A stretch of DNA of 64,000 nucleotides from Ryuthela nishihirai (GCA_038380435.1 JAWZYU010000005.1:34184001-34248000); one strand, 5' to 3'. Counted from the stretch's first letter, positions 45,645 to 56,699 are shown. Notes: generated by a model from the sequence alone, not told the origin. A program made the numbers and translations.

Positions 45645-45890
45645 GAAACATGAAAACATATACACACGTACACACATCCGATTCACAGAAACAAACACAT
45701 TCGCAGAAACAAACATGAAAATATTCGCAGAAACAAGCATGAAAACATTCGCAGAAACAAACATGAAAACATTCGCAGAAACAAACATGAAAATATTCGC
45801 AGAAACAAGCATGAAAACATTCGCAGAAACAAGCATGAAAACATATACACACAAACATACACACACGCACGCACACACAAACATACAATT
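45645..45890. repeat. 24-bp minisatellite with CA-rich flanks
   Basis: ATGAAAACATTCGCAGAAAC(A)AGC-type units repeat with exact 24-bp spacing from 45715 to 45838 (five units) plus shorter flanking units. A (CA)n-like tract lies at 45846-45887. Because 24 is a multiple of three, frames stay open on both strands (8-residue repeats), but no gene is implied. Confidence 0.93.
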
Positions 45891-46211
45891 ACAGAGACGA
45901 AACATGAAACATGTATGTGACAAAATTAGTCAATCGAATTCATGTATGCAGACAGACATACACTTAGAAAGACATCCGTTGAATATGTATAATGTCAGTC
46001 ATCTCTTGATTTGAACTTGAATACTCATATTTCAGTAAGTATTTTTCAACACGTTTGAGTATTTTTTTGAGCTCGCCTGTCTTACGTTTTCTGTCAGATG
46101 CCTGGTAACAAGAAAATGGTTTGAAATACATGAATATAATGAAAAAAATAATGTTATGGACAGTGATTTTTCTGGTTCTGTTCATAGACTTCCCCTTCAA
46201 TATACAGTTCA

Positions 46212-46290
46212 AATACCCCCTCAAGCAGCTGCTTGTCACAGAGGTCTGACAGGAGCCTGTCAGTTTATATGCCATAGTAGAAGGTCGCGT
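46212..46290 (-). mobile_element. SINE-B 3' fragment
   Basis: ATACCCCCTCAAGCAGCTGCTTG..GGAGCCTGTCAGTTTATATGCC in reverse; 5'-truncated. It lies inside a 182-codon ORF and explains part of it. Confidence 0.93.
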
Positions 46291-46519
46291 CTTAGTTTTC
46301 AGGATTCCTGTACCCGATAGATGGCGCTGGTTAAATGCCAAAATCGACTGATGAAATCTTCCTTTGAAATCTTTAAACATTTGTGCTCGAAAGAATAGGT
46401 ATGAAGAAGCAGACATGATATATGTTTGAAAGATTACCGGTTTGCCATCACCTTGTACCAGCTCTTCCAACTCTGCTGATACTGAAACTGGTAATTCACC
46501 AATAAATAGCATCGCTGTC

Positions 46520-47180
46520 CGCTACCGGTTCAACTCTTCTAACTCAATCTCCTCCCCCCACACCTTCTGGCCAACCTTCAGCTATTGATATCGAACTGAA
46601 GGATTTATCACCTATTTCCAATGTGAATGCCTTGTCCTGTGTGAGGATTTCACTGTAGTTCACTCGATTGGAGCGATTTCACTCGTGTTCGGAAAAGTGA
46701 ATATTTGAATCACATACAACTGAAATGTAATATTCACATGCTTGCACAAAAAGTGAATGTTCCATCTTCACTAGAAATAAACGTTGTTGTAAGAAATTAA
46801 CACCCTAATACTTAAAAAATGAATACTTGTGGTTAAACTATTGTTACTTGTATTCTCCTTGCTACCTTTCAAGCTGGCACGGGGTGCCCTCTGTCGGGGT
46901 GTTTTGAGGCGAACCGACGAATGCTTACGTTACGTTTTCTTTTAATGTGAGAATGCTGGGTAGGGTGTTTTTCTTTCCTATCGCTTCTCCTTTTCAATCT
47001 TCTGCAATATTGATTGTCTTGATGAGTGTTTGAAGTGTGAAATAAGCGTTGAAAGACTTGGCGATTTATGCGCTAGGTCCGTAAAACGGTTGAAACGCAA
47101 AGTATTGTCTAACAGATCGGTTCTGGGAGCGCTCAAAATCGAGAAGCATTTAGTACATACATAAACGGAATTTACTGGAG
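46520..47180. other. No recognised feature
   Basis: Nothing was recognised on either strand. Confidence 0.35.
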
Positions 47181-47185
47181 TAATG

Positions 47186-47286
47186 CATCCGACGGACGGC
47201 GGCCTTTTCAAGCCCATCGGTGTCCCCTACTGACCGTGGGCAGGGCGGAGAATTTTGCGGAGATAAATCTCGACGCTGACCCATCT
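47186..47286 (-). mobile_element. SINE-A internal fragment, antisense
   Basis: GCATCCGACGGACGGCGGCC to GATAAATCTCGACGCTGACCC. Confidence 0.9.
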
Positions 47287-47296
47287 TTGTCTACAG

Positions 47297-47536
47297 TTAA
47301 CCCTTAAAGTATAGGGTTAATGTTGAACACGAAAAGAACTCAAAGTAGGTAACTAACAGAAGCAGTGATTAGTGTTATTATACAAAATGTAATTTGTTAT
47401 TTTTTTGGGTAATTAAAAAAATTTACAAAGCTTTTAAGAGGACGATTTGCATTGGGGATAATAACCCCAACTAACTAAATAAACTTGTATTAAAAGTTTT
47501 CACCAGCTGTAGTGTTTTCCGCACTTTAAAGGTTAA
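47297..47536. mobile_element. 240-bp piggyBac-like MITE
   Basis: TTAACCCTTAAAGT at the left and ACTTTAAAGGTTAA at the right give TTAA boundaries with CC(C)TTAAAGT inverted termini. No coding content. It differs from the 540-bp MITE pair. Confidence 0.6.
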
Positions 47537-47894
47537 TAACATTAGTACTTCTGGGTGCAATGTAGAACCCTTGGTGTTCGACTGAACACTGGCCCTTGGG
47601 GGCAAACAATCTGCATGGGAATCCCCCCTTTTAAATATTTTAATAAAATTTTATAAAAAAGCAGCAATAGGTAATTATTAAATAGATATGGAATCAATAG
47701 TAGCAAGTTATGAAAAACGATTTCTTAATAATAATATGATCTACGCAGAGAAAGCATCTTACCCCTGTTTTGCGAAACTTGGGACTCTTGTCTGTAGAGA
47801 AAGTTGTTGGGTGTAGAGAAAGGTAAATGCTTACCTTTCTCTTACCCCCCTACTTTGGGGATAACTTTTTAGGTACTTTTTCTTCTTACCCCCT

Positions 47895-48399
47895 ACTTTG
47901 GGAACCAATGTTTCCCAAAGTAGGCGATACCGCCCCCTGCGGGGCGCTAGAACGATCCAGGGGGTCGGTAGTAGCCTCGGGTACAATTGGGGGGCTGTGG
48001 AAACATAAAGAAAGAAGGGAAGATAAGAAAATTTTGAAAAACCGTTCGTACATGTTTCATCTGCTGTGTAACATAGAGTTAAAGTCGTAGTGATTATTTT
48101 CCAAATAAACACATAAAATTATCCTTCGTTATCTTAATTTTCTGTGTGTAATGCGAATGTTACTATGGTTGATTTTAATAAATAATTTTATAATTTTGAG
48201 CTTCAAGGTGTCTTATTTACAACAACATCTTTCTTTACTATGTTATAGGGCGTACGTAGAAATATAGATACATAAAAGAAAGCAAATTTGTCACTGCATC
48301 TTTTTGTTTATTCGCTTAAAGAAAGTAGGTTTCTAGGGGGCGCTGAGTAATTTTTTTCAGAAAAGGAGGCGGTAAGACAAATAAGTTTGGGAACCTCTG
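47895..48399 (-). mobile_element. hAT-type non-autonomous element, copy 2 (inverted)
   Basis: Reverse complement of the 29201-29710 element: AGAGGTTCCCAAACTTATTTG terminus at 48399, CCCCCTGGATCGTTC inside, and TTTCCCAAAGTAGG.. at the left. A short inverted repeat CTACTTTGGGAACC/TTTCCCAAAGTAGG sits at the left end. Confidence 0.8.
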
Positions 48400-48645
48400 C
48401 TCTACACGCTTGGATGTTTGATAGAGATCAGCTGCAGTTTTATGGAGCTAAGTGATGACTGCTACTTGGTTTTAGAATAGACATTTTAAATTTCTTGCCA
48501 CCACATGATATAAACAGGAAATCAGATAAATGGCCGCCTGGTGAGCTTTCTTGAGAGGGTAGTGGTTAGATTTCAAGATCTTTAGAGTATTGTTGAACTT
48601 AAAAACGTGAAAATATTATGGAATCTGCCTTAAAAGTTAAAATTA

Positions 48646-49201
48646 TCCCTCCAACAGCTGCTTGCCATAGAGGGTTGACAGGAGTCTGGCTGTTTAATGC
48701 ACCACAGAGAAGAGGGGCGGGGGTGGCTCAGTCGATAGCGCGCCAGGCTCGTAATCTGTAGTTCCCAGGTTCGAGTCCCAGCTGGGTCAGCGTTGAGATT
48801 TATCTCCGCAAAACTCCCCGCCCTGTCTACGGTCAGTAGGGGACACCGATGGGCTTGGAAAGGCCGCCGTCCGTCGGATGGGACGTTAAGCCGTGGCCCC
48901 GTGTGCGGGAGAGCCATACCCTGTGCACGTTAAAGAACACGCTGGATGGCCTTGACGGGAGGCTACCATCTGTCTCCCAACAGCTGTTCCAGTGGGTCCC
49001 CTCCCCCAACCTTCTCTGAGCCTTCGGGGTCCTTGTGGCCTGGCCATTTAGCCCATTGTGTGCAAAAAAGTGCCGCTCAGAAGTAAAACAACCCAACCCA
49101 CAGAGAAGATCTGTGAGGAAAGAGAGACAGTGCTTTTACGCGAGGCTCGAACCCAGGTCCCTTCCATCAAAAGCCAAGCGCTTAAATACTCACCGACCGG
49201 C
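48646..49201 (-). mobile_element. SINE-B split by a SINE-A
   Basis: The 3' part is at 48646-48713 (CCAACAGCTGCTTGCC..) and the head part at 49098-49201 (GAGGCTCGAACCCAGG..). The sequence is contiguous once the inserted SINE-A and its target duplication are discounted. Confidence 0.92.
48702..49109 (+). mobile_element. SINE-A nested in SINE-B, exact TSD
   Basis: The element (48714-49097) is near consensus and full length. Exact TSD CCACAGAGAAGA (12 bp). One of the best preserved copies, so among the youngest. Confidence 0.97.
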
Positions 49202-49435
49202 AATATAAAAATGCAACCAGAAAAATAAATATGAACACCCAAATGAATTTCTAAATTTGTATTAATTCAGAATATTATAAAAATTAATTATCAGAATATT
49301 TGTCTATTATTTCAACTTTGCTTCGACGATTGTTTATTTACCGTTAACACTTTGATCAAAAATGAAATAAAAGATAAATATGTCACTTCTGTTTAGGAAG
49401 ATTTTATGCTCGACAGTTTCTTCCGCCCGTCAAAG

Positions 49436-49860
49436 TTGCGGGGATGGCTCAGTCGGTAGCGCGCCACGCTCGTAATCTGCAGTTCTCAGCTTCAAGTCCC
49501 ATCTGGGTCAGCGTTGAGACTTATCTCCGCAAATTCCCCGTCCTGCCCACGGTCAGTAGGGGACAGCGATGGGCTCGGAAAGGCCGCCGTCCGTCGGATG
49601 GTACGTTAAGTCGTGGCTCCATGTGCGGAAGAGCCATACCCTGTGTACGTTAAAGAACACGCTGGATGGTCTTGTCGGGAGGCTACTGTCTTAATCTAAT
49701 AATCTACTGTCTTAATCTGTCTCTGTCTACAATCTGTCTTCCAACAGCTGTTCCAGTGGGTCCTCTTCCCAACCTTCTCTGAGCCTTCGGGGTCCTTGTG
49801 ACTTGGCCATTTAGCCCATTGCAAAAAAGTGCCGCTCTGTGGTGAAACAACCCAACTCAA
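49436..49860 (+). mobile_element. SINE-A with an internal TCTGTCT expansion
   Basis: GGGGATGGCTCAGTCGGTAGCG head to CAACCCAACTC tail. At 49683-49740 the sequence CTACTGTCTTAATCT(..) and CTGTCT are repeated several times. Confidence 0.93.
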
Positions 49861-49861
49861 A

Positions 49862-50285
49862 CCGCTTCTCAAAGGTCACTGCAATGACGTTAGCATCGAA
49901 ATAAGACTGTTTCCATTTTTAATCACTGAAACAAATCCACCAAAACACAAACGTCGAGCTAAAAAGCACTATGATTTGCCATTCGCATTGATTTAAGCGA
50001 CCACTGGGACAAAAACAGCAGCAAAAACAACGGACTTCTTTTCCAACCTTTTCGCAAACATTTCTCTGCTATAGAAATTTCCTTTCAGAATTCCTTGTTA
50101 TTGTGAAAAGCCTAACGACAGAGCATTAGGTATCTTTGTATGGAAATACTCGAGAACCTCTTTTCTCGGTAAAATAAAGAAGAGTTTTTTTTTTTGCTAT
50201 TCACAGACATATCTATAAACATCTGAATGAAGAAGTTTCAGGAACTTCTAAGTTTAAGTTCAAGAATAATTTTTGCGAAATTGTA
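49862..50285. other. No recognised feature
   Basis: Moderately AT-rich; nothing supported. Confidence 0.35.
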
Positions 50286-50289
50286 AACT

Positions 50290-50735
50290 CTTCTCGGATG
50301 GGTGCCGCTGACTCGACTCTCTGCATCTCACTGCTCCTCCGTATCCTCCGCAGTGCCTTGTTTTTAATAAATTCAGACTTTCCTATTTACAAAAGTACGC
50401 TCTCCACAGTCTCCCGTCCTCGTCGGTGCGTGAGCTTGCGAACACGCACATACATACACACGTGCAGGGAGGGTGGAGAGCCAAGAGAGAGGGATGGTGG
50501 GCTCGTGCACACACAAACCCCTGCTTTAATAGCCGGGCACTGATTGTTGCCTTTGCATGCGGGCGGGCGTCACGTGTACGCCACCACGGTCCACGGCACC
50601 ACTAATCACATCCATTTGTCAGTCCTTAACGCAGCGGCCAGGCCTAATGAGGTGTCACTGAGATTAGCCGCCCGCCGCCGCCAGGGACTGCCGCAGTCCG
50701 TCCGCTGTAATACACGGTGACAAAAACCTTGGCTA
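50290..50735. promoter_or_regulatory. CpG-rich island, candidate regulatory or conserved element
   Basis: This GC-rich, CpG-containing block has no SINE content. It holds CACGTG-type sites (GTCACGTGTACG), TAAT-core sites (CCACTAATCACATCC, GCCTAATGAGG, GAGATTAGCC) and GCCGCCCGCCGCCGCC. Such composition is typical of promoters or developmental enhancers. There is no clear ORF; the 81-codon frame is weak. The role is inference. Confidence 0.35.
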
Positions 50736-51346
50736 ATATTTATGGCGTGTCGCTACGGTTGCTGGTCCGGAGGCTGGGGATTCGCATCCTCCCCAGGATT
50801 CGGAGCAGAGGGATACGGAGGGATAGATAGGTGTAACGAAGAGATGCTTGCTGCTGGATAGATAGATGGATGAAAAGCAACATGGCTGTAATTCTGCTGT
50901 GTATGTTTGTGTCGGTGAGTTACTGGAGCGACAGATACATGACAACTTCTTTGGGACGACACGGGATGAAAGTTTCAGGTTGTTCAGATTCATCTCGACA
51001 GTCTGTTGTCAGAAAAGTTCACTGTCAAAACACTTCACGAAAACATGCAAGTAAAGTTGATTAAAATATGACATTTCTACCGAAAGGGCAACGGAGTATG
51101 AATGGTTTCGGTTATGGAGTATCGTGAAAAAGAAATTGAGAGAAATATGTATAAACAAGAATATGGAGTTAGTAGGGAAAGAAATGAAAATTTTCTACTT
51201 TCTTTCATCTTTAAAAAACAGTTATTAATTAAGGGGGGGGGGGAAACACGCACGCTGGAATAAGATATATCTGATAAAGTGATTGATGTTCCTCACTAGA
51301 TAGAAAAAATGAGGTTCTATATTTGAATCTCAAGGTCATTTTAAAG

Positions 51347-51707
51347 AGCGTTGGGTCGTTTCAGCTCGGAGGGGCACTTTTGTTTTACACAGTCGGCTAA
51401 ATGGCCAGGCCATGTGTACACCGAAGGCTAGTGGATCCACTGGAACAGCTGTTGGGAGGCAGATGGTAGCCTCCCATCAAAAGCCATCCAATTTGTTCTT
51501 TAACGTTCATAGGGTATGGCTCTCTCGCACACGGAACCACGGTTACAGCCTCATCCGACGGACGGACGTCTTTCTAAGTACATCGGTGTCCTCTTCTGAC
51601 CGTAAGTTTTAGCGGAGACAAATCTCAATGCTGACCCAGGCGGGACTCGAACCTAGGAACTGCAGATTAGGAGCCTGGCGCGCTACCGACTGAGCTACCC
51701 TTGTTCC
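51347..51707 (-). mobile_element. SINE-A, antisense, diverged
   Basis: TGGGTCGTTTCAGCTCGGAGG to GGTAGCTCAGTCGG in reverse. Confidence 0.9.
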
Positions 51708-51782
51708 TGATCGTTTGGTATGTTAAGCAGTGGTAAGCGTTGGACAGCCTAATGTACAGTGGGAATTAGGAGGACTAAAGGG

Positions 51783-51867
51783 ATACTATGAGACGGTTCT
51801 CTTGAGTTACGATCGATGAGAACCGTCAAAGCTGTAGCTGCGTAATTTTAAAGTCTCTCATAGTCGC
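51783..51867. repeat. Imperfect inverted repeat
   Basis: ACTATGAGACGGTTCTC is matched by GAGAACCGTC and TCTCATAGTC around it, giving a hairpin-capable stretch. Confidence 0.7.
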
Positions 51868-51945
51868 TTCTTGTTCACGTAAGAAATACCTTGTATGGTC
51901 GACGGGGAAGTTTCACTTTATCCTAGCAGCTGTTCAGGTGATCTT

Positions 51946-52735
51946 CCTCAATCGGTGGTGTACCAGACATGTAATCTAATGTTCCAAGGTTCTTCCAACT
52001 GTGCCATATTCCACTGTTGTGATAAATCTAAGCGATTGCCAGATTTATCTCGGTTCACCCCCACCTTATCCTCAATGAGAAAAGAGCATTGGTGGGCTTG
52101 GAAAGTAGCTCTACATCGGATAGGACTTTAAGACGTGGTTCTGTGCATAGGAAAGCCATACCCTGCGCACGATAACTCACACTTAGGATGACCTTGACGA
52201 GAGTCTTGGCTAACAGTTGTCTAGTAGATCTTTTTCCCTAACCTTCTCTTAGTCTTTGGTCGGGGAGGGGGTTGCTCAGTCGGTAGCGCGCCAGGCTCTT
52301 AATCTGTATTTCCCAGGTTCGAGTCCCAGCTGGGTCAGTGTTGAGATTTATCTCCGCAAAATTCCCCTCCCTGCATACGGTCAGTAGGGGACACCGATGG
52401 GCTTGGAAAGGCCGCCGTTCGTCAGATGGAACGTTAAGCCGTGGCCTCGTGTGCGAGAGAGTCACACCCTTTGCACGTTAAAGAACACGCCGGATGGCTT
52501 TGACGGGAGGCTACCATCTGTCTCCCAATAGCTGTTCCAGTGGGTCCCCTCCCCTAACTTTCTCTGAGCCTTCGGGATCATTATGACCTTGCCGTTTAGC
52601 CCATGGTGTGCAAAAAAGTGCCGCTCAGAGGATAAACAACCCCCCCAAAAAACCCAAAGTCCTTGGTCTTTGTGTCTTGGCGAAATTAACCCATTGTGTC
52701 TAACAAAAGTTAGCTCAGAGATAAAACAATCGTAT
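51946..52735 (+). mobile_element. Old SINE-A interrupted by a younger SINE-A
   Basis: The first part (51946-52261) reads CAATCGGTGGTGTACCAG.. through AACCTTCTCTTAGTCTTTGG. The remainder (52658-52735) resumes GTCTTTGTGTCTTGG..CCATTGTGTC..GCTCAGAGATAAAACAA. A further 3'-end scrap, CTTTGGAGTCCTTTCGACCTAG.., follows at 52757-52815. Confidence 0.82.
52251..52668 (+). mobile_element. Younger SINE-A nested in SINE-A
   Basis: The element (52262-52657) has TSD AGTCTTTGGTC / AGTCCTTGGTC. Head GGGGGTTGCTCAGTCGGTAGCG; tail ACAACCCCCCCAAAAAACCC. Confidence 0.92.
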
Positions 52736-52829
52736 CCTTTCTTTCTTAGTAAATGTTCTGAGCTTTGGAGTCCTTTCGACCTAGTTATTTTATCTCTGTG
52801 TGCAAAATAACAACAACAACTGTTCAATG

Positions 52830-53110
52830 ATAAGCAATGGAGCAAATTTTCCCTCGCGTTTCATTTCAATTTTAGTTTTAAATTTAATAATAATTATTTG
52901 TTAGTAAAATATTACTATTCGATTTTTGGAATTTTATCAAGTAACCACAAAAGTTCTTGCCATTTATGTGTCATATTAAATAATCCTCATTTAGTTAAAG
53001 AAATAGTCGATAGATGACGTTAATGCCGTGTCAGAACAACTACCTGCATATTGAAATTGCGTTGTATGTTATTTACATAATAATATCATCCAAGTAGTAA
53101 ACCCAATAAA
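52830..53110. other. No recognised feature
   Basis: AT-rich DNA that probably includes the mariner 5' flank; no TIR could be placed. Confidence 0.35.
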
Positions 53111-53118
53111 ATATTGAA

Positions 53119-54505
53119 ATGGAAGTGTCGAAGCTCATCAGACGTTGTTTACTTTATGAGTTTAAACTCGATAACACTGCTGCAGAAGCCACGAGAAGAA
53201 TATGCCTCGCATTTGGACAGGATGATGTAAAGGAATGTACACTAGAAATTGGTTCCAAAAATTTCGAACCGGGGATGAGTCACCTGAAGATGCACCGCGG
53301 AAAGTTCTTCCTGTAGCCATCAACAATGAAGCTTTGAAAGTAGACATTGAAGAATAGAGCAGTCGAATATGCCAAGAGCTTGCTTTGATGTTCGGTGTTA
53401 ATGATGAAACCATTAGAAGGCATCTGGACACACAAATTCAGCGAATGGGTCCGACACCAAGAAACAACAACATGTGTCAGCTTGCCTTAACTTGCTCTCC
53501 CACCATAATAAAAAGCTATTTCTCGATCGTTTGCTGACTGTGATGAAAAGTGGATCCAATATAAGAATCTTTCAAGGAAACGACATTGGTCTCTACCACG
53601 GATCCCGCTCCACAAACTTCAAGGTCATCAGCATCAATGTAAGGTGATCCTATGTGTATGGTGGACAGCTTGTGGAACTGTCCGCCTTGTTTTCTGAGCT
53701 GCTGAAACCTGGCCAAACCATTACTGGTGAGCTCTGTTCACAACAGATTGAATGTGTTCATGAGGCATTGAAGAGAAGGAATCAGCACTTATCAATCGTA
53801 AAGGAATACTGTTCCTTCATGATAACGCCCGTCCAATTACTGCTAAAGTGATCACAGAGACAATCCAACGCCTTGAATGCGAGCCTTTGTGTCATCCACC
53901 CTGTTCACTGGATATCTATCTCTCCTTAGGATTATCACTTGTTTCTGGTCCTTGACAATAATCTGCGTGGACAAGAGTTTAAGAACGACAGGAGTAGGGG
54001 GATAATGGGGGTTCTGGACCAGTGGCGGGTCAATGTTAATCCTATGGGACCCGCCACCCCTGTGTTTCAAGTTGGTGGCAGGTCATGTTTCTAAATGGTG
54101 GACTCGAAAAAATTTGTGGAAACCAAGATGGACGTCGGTGGTAATTACGAATGGATTATCTACAATTTAACTGAATAATATAATTTCAGGTTATTACATC
54201 ACTGGAGGGAGGTATTTTATTCACCATTGTCCGACTTCAGTCTTAAAACAGTGAGAATTCTGATCAATGTGCTTGATAATGACCCGCCACCAGCTTGAAA
54301 CACATGGGTGGCAGGTCCCATAGGATTAACATTGACCCGCCCTGGTCCAGAACCCCCATTATCCCCCTACTGACAGAGAGGTACAGGTCGCTATATAAAC
54401 TATCTTCTGTTCTAAAAACTGGGACTTCTATTGAAGAGATATTTGTAAGCTAGTTTCAATATGGAAAAAGGTAATTGAATCAAATGGAAACTACTTCGCT
54501 GAATA
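53119..54505 (+). pseudogene. mariner transposase, broken and interrupted
   Basis: The start 'MEVSKLIRRCLLYEFKLDNT' and 'AAEATRRICLAFGQD' is the mariner HTH. In pieces there follow 'NDETIRRHLD' (about 53400), 'DCDEKWIQYKN' (about 53538, the first catalytic Asp region, TGDEKW in active enzymes), 'LCVWWTACGT' (about 53650, where WWD is expected), 'HDNARPI' (about 53820, second catalytic Asp), 'HPPCSLDIY', 'DYHLF' and 'NNLRGQEFKND' (about 53970). After the inserted MITE, 'REVQVAI' and finally 'KKVIESNGNYFAE' with a stop at 54503 complete the C-terminus. Full length would be about 335 residues. Multiple shifts, the WWT change and the insertion make it inactive. Confidence 0.9.
53987..54376. mobile_element. 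Palindromic MITE inserted in the mariner gene, 5-bp TSD
   Basis: The element (53992-54371) has arms of about 90 bp: GAGTAGGGGGATAATGGGGG.., TTCTGGACCAG..GGCGGGTCAATG, TTAATCCTATGGGACC and GTGTTTCAAG are mirrored from 54277 to 54371. The flanking GACAG duplication (53987-53991, 54372-54376) restores the mariner frame NDRE when one copy is ignored. Superfamily unknown; internal sequence is non-coding. Confidence 0.9.
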
Positions 54506-54509
54506 AAAT

Positions 54510-55190
54510 TGTTTTTAATTCGAATTGTGCTCTTTTTTCTACAAGTACCAAAAATGGTAAAAACTTTTGTGATTACTTGATAGAATTTTTAGTACTTTGA
54601 ATTTATACCGTTTGATGGCACTGAGTTTGGAAAAGGGTAAAACTTTTTTTATCTTTGAAAACGAGCAATCCATATTCATCAGAGTGACTTTCTAGTTGTT
54701 GCAATAGTTTCATACATGAACCAACTTTAATGTAATTGGGTCAGTATTTTGCTATATGAGATATTTTCTCCAGATGCACTTCGAAATCTTTTCTCCAGAT
54801 ATACTACTAAAGCATAAATATAACAGCACTTCTAGACCGTTATCTGCAAACCTTTTTTCGTTTGCAGTATAGTAAAAAATTCTGAGCAATAAAAAGAGAA
54901 TTAATCAATTAAAATGGGGATTTTTTTTTTACCAAAACGCTGCTTTGGAAATTGTTTTTACGAATAACACATTTAAAATCAAGAAACTTCCAAAATTAAA
55001 AATTTATAAATTCAAAAAAAAAAGAAAAAAATAATTTATTACTAACGCCTCGAGGATTAACGCAAGAACTCGAAGTGGTATTGCAGTTACGTAATAACAC
55101 GAAACGATATTCTGATAATAACAATTTTCCCACCACTATTTTTAAATTTCAAAGTCTGGTTCAGACCAGAGTGATGGGGTCAGACAGTTT
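54510..55190. other. No recognised feature
   Basis: AT-rich with poly-A and poly-T stretches. Confidence 0.35.
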
Positions 55191-55196
55191 TGAATC

Positions 55197-55860
55197 TCAA
55201 GTTATTATCAATTTATTTCGGTGATGATGTGTGAAAGCCATTTTTGGGCATTTTTGAGGCATACTTAAGTCAGTTACTGCGACAGCCCGACATTTACGAA
55301 AAACTGTTCTAGATCACTCAGAGTTAAAACAACAAAACCAATGATCACTAATAGGGTAAAACACCCAAATAATGATCACCAAGAGGGTAAAACAACCCAA
55401 ATAATGATCACACAGAAGCAAAACAATCCAATCAATTATTACACAGAGGTAAACAAACCCAACCAATGATCACACGGAGGTAAAACAACCCAACTAATGA
55501 TCACTCAGAGGTAAAACAACCCAATCAATGATCACACAGAGGTAAAACAACGCAGCTAATGATCGCTTGGTGGTAAAACAACCCAAGTTATCGTTCAGAG
55601 GAAAATAATCCAACCAGTGATCACTCGGAAGTAAAACAATTTAGCCAATGATCACTGAGGTAAAACAACCCAACCAACGATCACTCAGAGGTACAACAAT
55701 CCAGCCAATGATCACCCAACTCAGAGAAAAACAACTCCAATGATTGGTTGAGTGATTTAGAACAGTGTTGAGAAAACGGCGTGCCGTGGCAGTAACTTAG
55801 GTGTTTTGCGAAAGGTCCAAAAATGACTTTCATACACAAAAATGAAATAACATTAACTTG
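55197..55860. mobile_element. Fold-back element of about 110-bp arms enclosing a minisatellite
   Basis: Left arm CAAGTTATTATCAATTTATTT.., GTGAAAGCCATTTTTGG.., ACTGTTCTAGATCACTC (55197-55316) is mirrored by GAGTGATTTAGAACAGTG.., CCAAAAATGACTTTCATAC.., CATTAACTTG (55751-55862). The arms are diverged from each other. Confidence 0.7.
55310..55747. repeat. About 32-bp minisatellite built from the SINE-A 3' tail
   Basis: About 13 units of AATGATCACTCAGAGGTAAA followed by ACAACCCAACC. The part CTCAGAGGTAAAACAACCCAACC is identical to the 3' end of SINE-A; AATGATCA is the added spacer. Units vary (CACACGG, CGCTTGG, CACTGAGG). Confidence 0.93.
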
Positions 55861-55865
55861 GGCTC

Positions 55866-56230
55866 TTCTGCCTCTGAGCGGCACTGTTTTCATACACCTG
55901 AGCTCTTGGGGTCTTTGGAACATTAACTCCATTGAAATGGCCAGGTAAGAGGTACAAGGAATTAGAGAGTGTTGGGAAAGGGGACACTCTGAACAGCTGT
56001 TAGGAGACAGATGGAGGGCTATCAGGGCGTTCTTTAAAGTGAACAGGACGCTCTCCTGTGCACGGCATCACGACTTTGCGTCCCATCGATCGGTAGGCAG
56101 CATTTAGCCAAGACCTATCAGTGTCACCTTTCTGATTGAGGGCAAGGTAAGGATTTAGTGGGGAGAAATCGCAATGCTTTCCAAGGTGGGACTTCTGGAA
56201 ACTGCAGATTGCGAGCTTGGTGCGTTACAC
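55866..56230 (-). mobile_element. SINE-A, old, antisense
   Basis: CTGCCTCTGAGCGGCACTG to GCAGATTGCGAGCTTGGTGCG in reverse; heavily diverged, with a duplicated stretch near 55900-55935. Confidence 0.82.
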
Positions 56231-56239
56231 ACAGAAGTC

Positions 56240-56690
56240 CACTTCTTCACTCCCTCCTAACCATCGATGCATAATAAGTTTAATTGCAGTTCTTAAATTT
56301 ACCATTTAAGGAAAAAAGTTCCAGACATTGCGAACTACACAGTTTGTTAACGGAGAAGTATCATTATCAAATTTTAATAATTATTTAAACAATATTTAGA
56401 GCGGACATAAAACCCTCTAGCGGGCACAACGGAGTCTACAATGGAAACTAATCAAATTCATTTATAGAGTCACACTGATCCAGAATTTCCGAAAATTGGG
56501 CAGAGCAATTTTATAATTTCTCTAATATTGTATCAATATTATAAATTACGACATATAATCGACCTTCCATTAAATACAATTATTCAATAATCCCATGCAA
56601 AGTGTTCTACTTTAACAGCGAATAAACTGCAAGTGTCACGCTTAAATATGCTTATAAAAACCTGTAGAGAAAGTATATCGTAAAACAGTC
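56240..56690. other. No recognised feature
   Basis: AT-rich; nothing supported. Confidence 0.35.
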
Positions 56691-56699
56691 TTTGTGTTT

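Noticed and set aside
45964..46512. 182-codon minus-strand ORF
   Set aside because: Part of it is a SINE-B 3' end in reverse and no domain is recognisable in the rest; probably chance.
50733..51064. Overlapping ORFs on both strands
   Set aside because: No motif, overlapping frames, and GATA-type simple repeats inside; not supported as genes.
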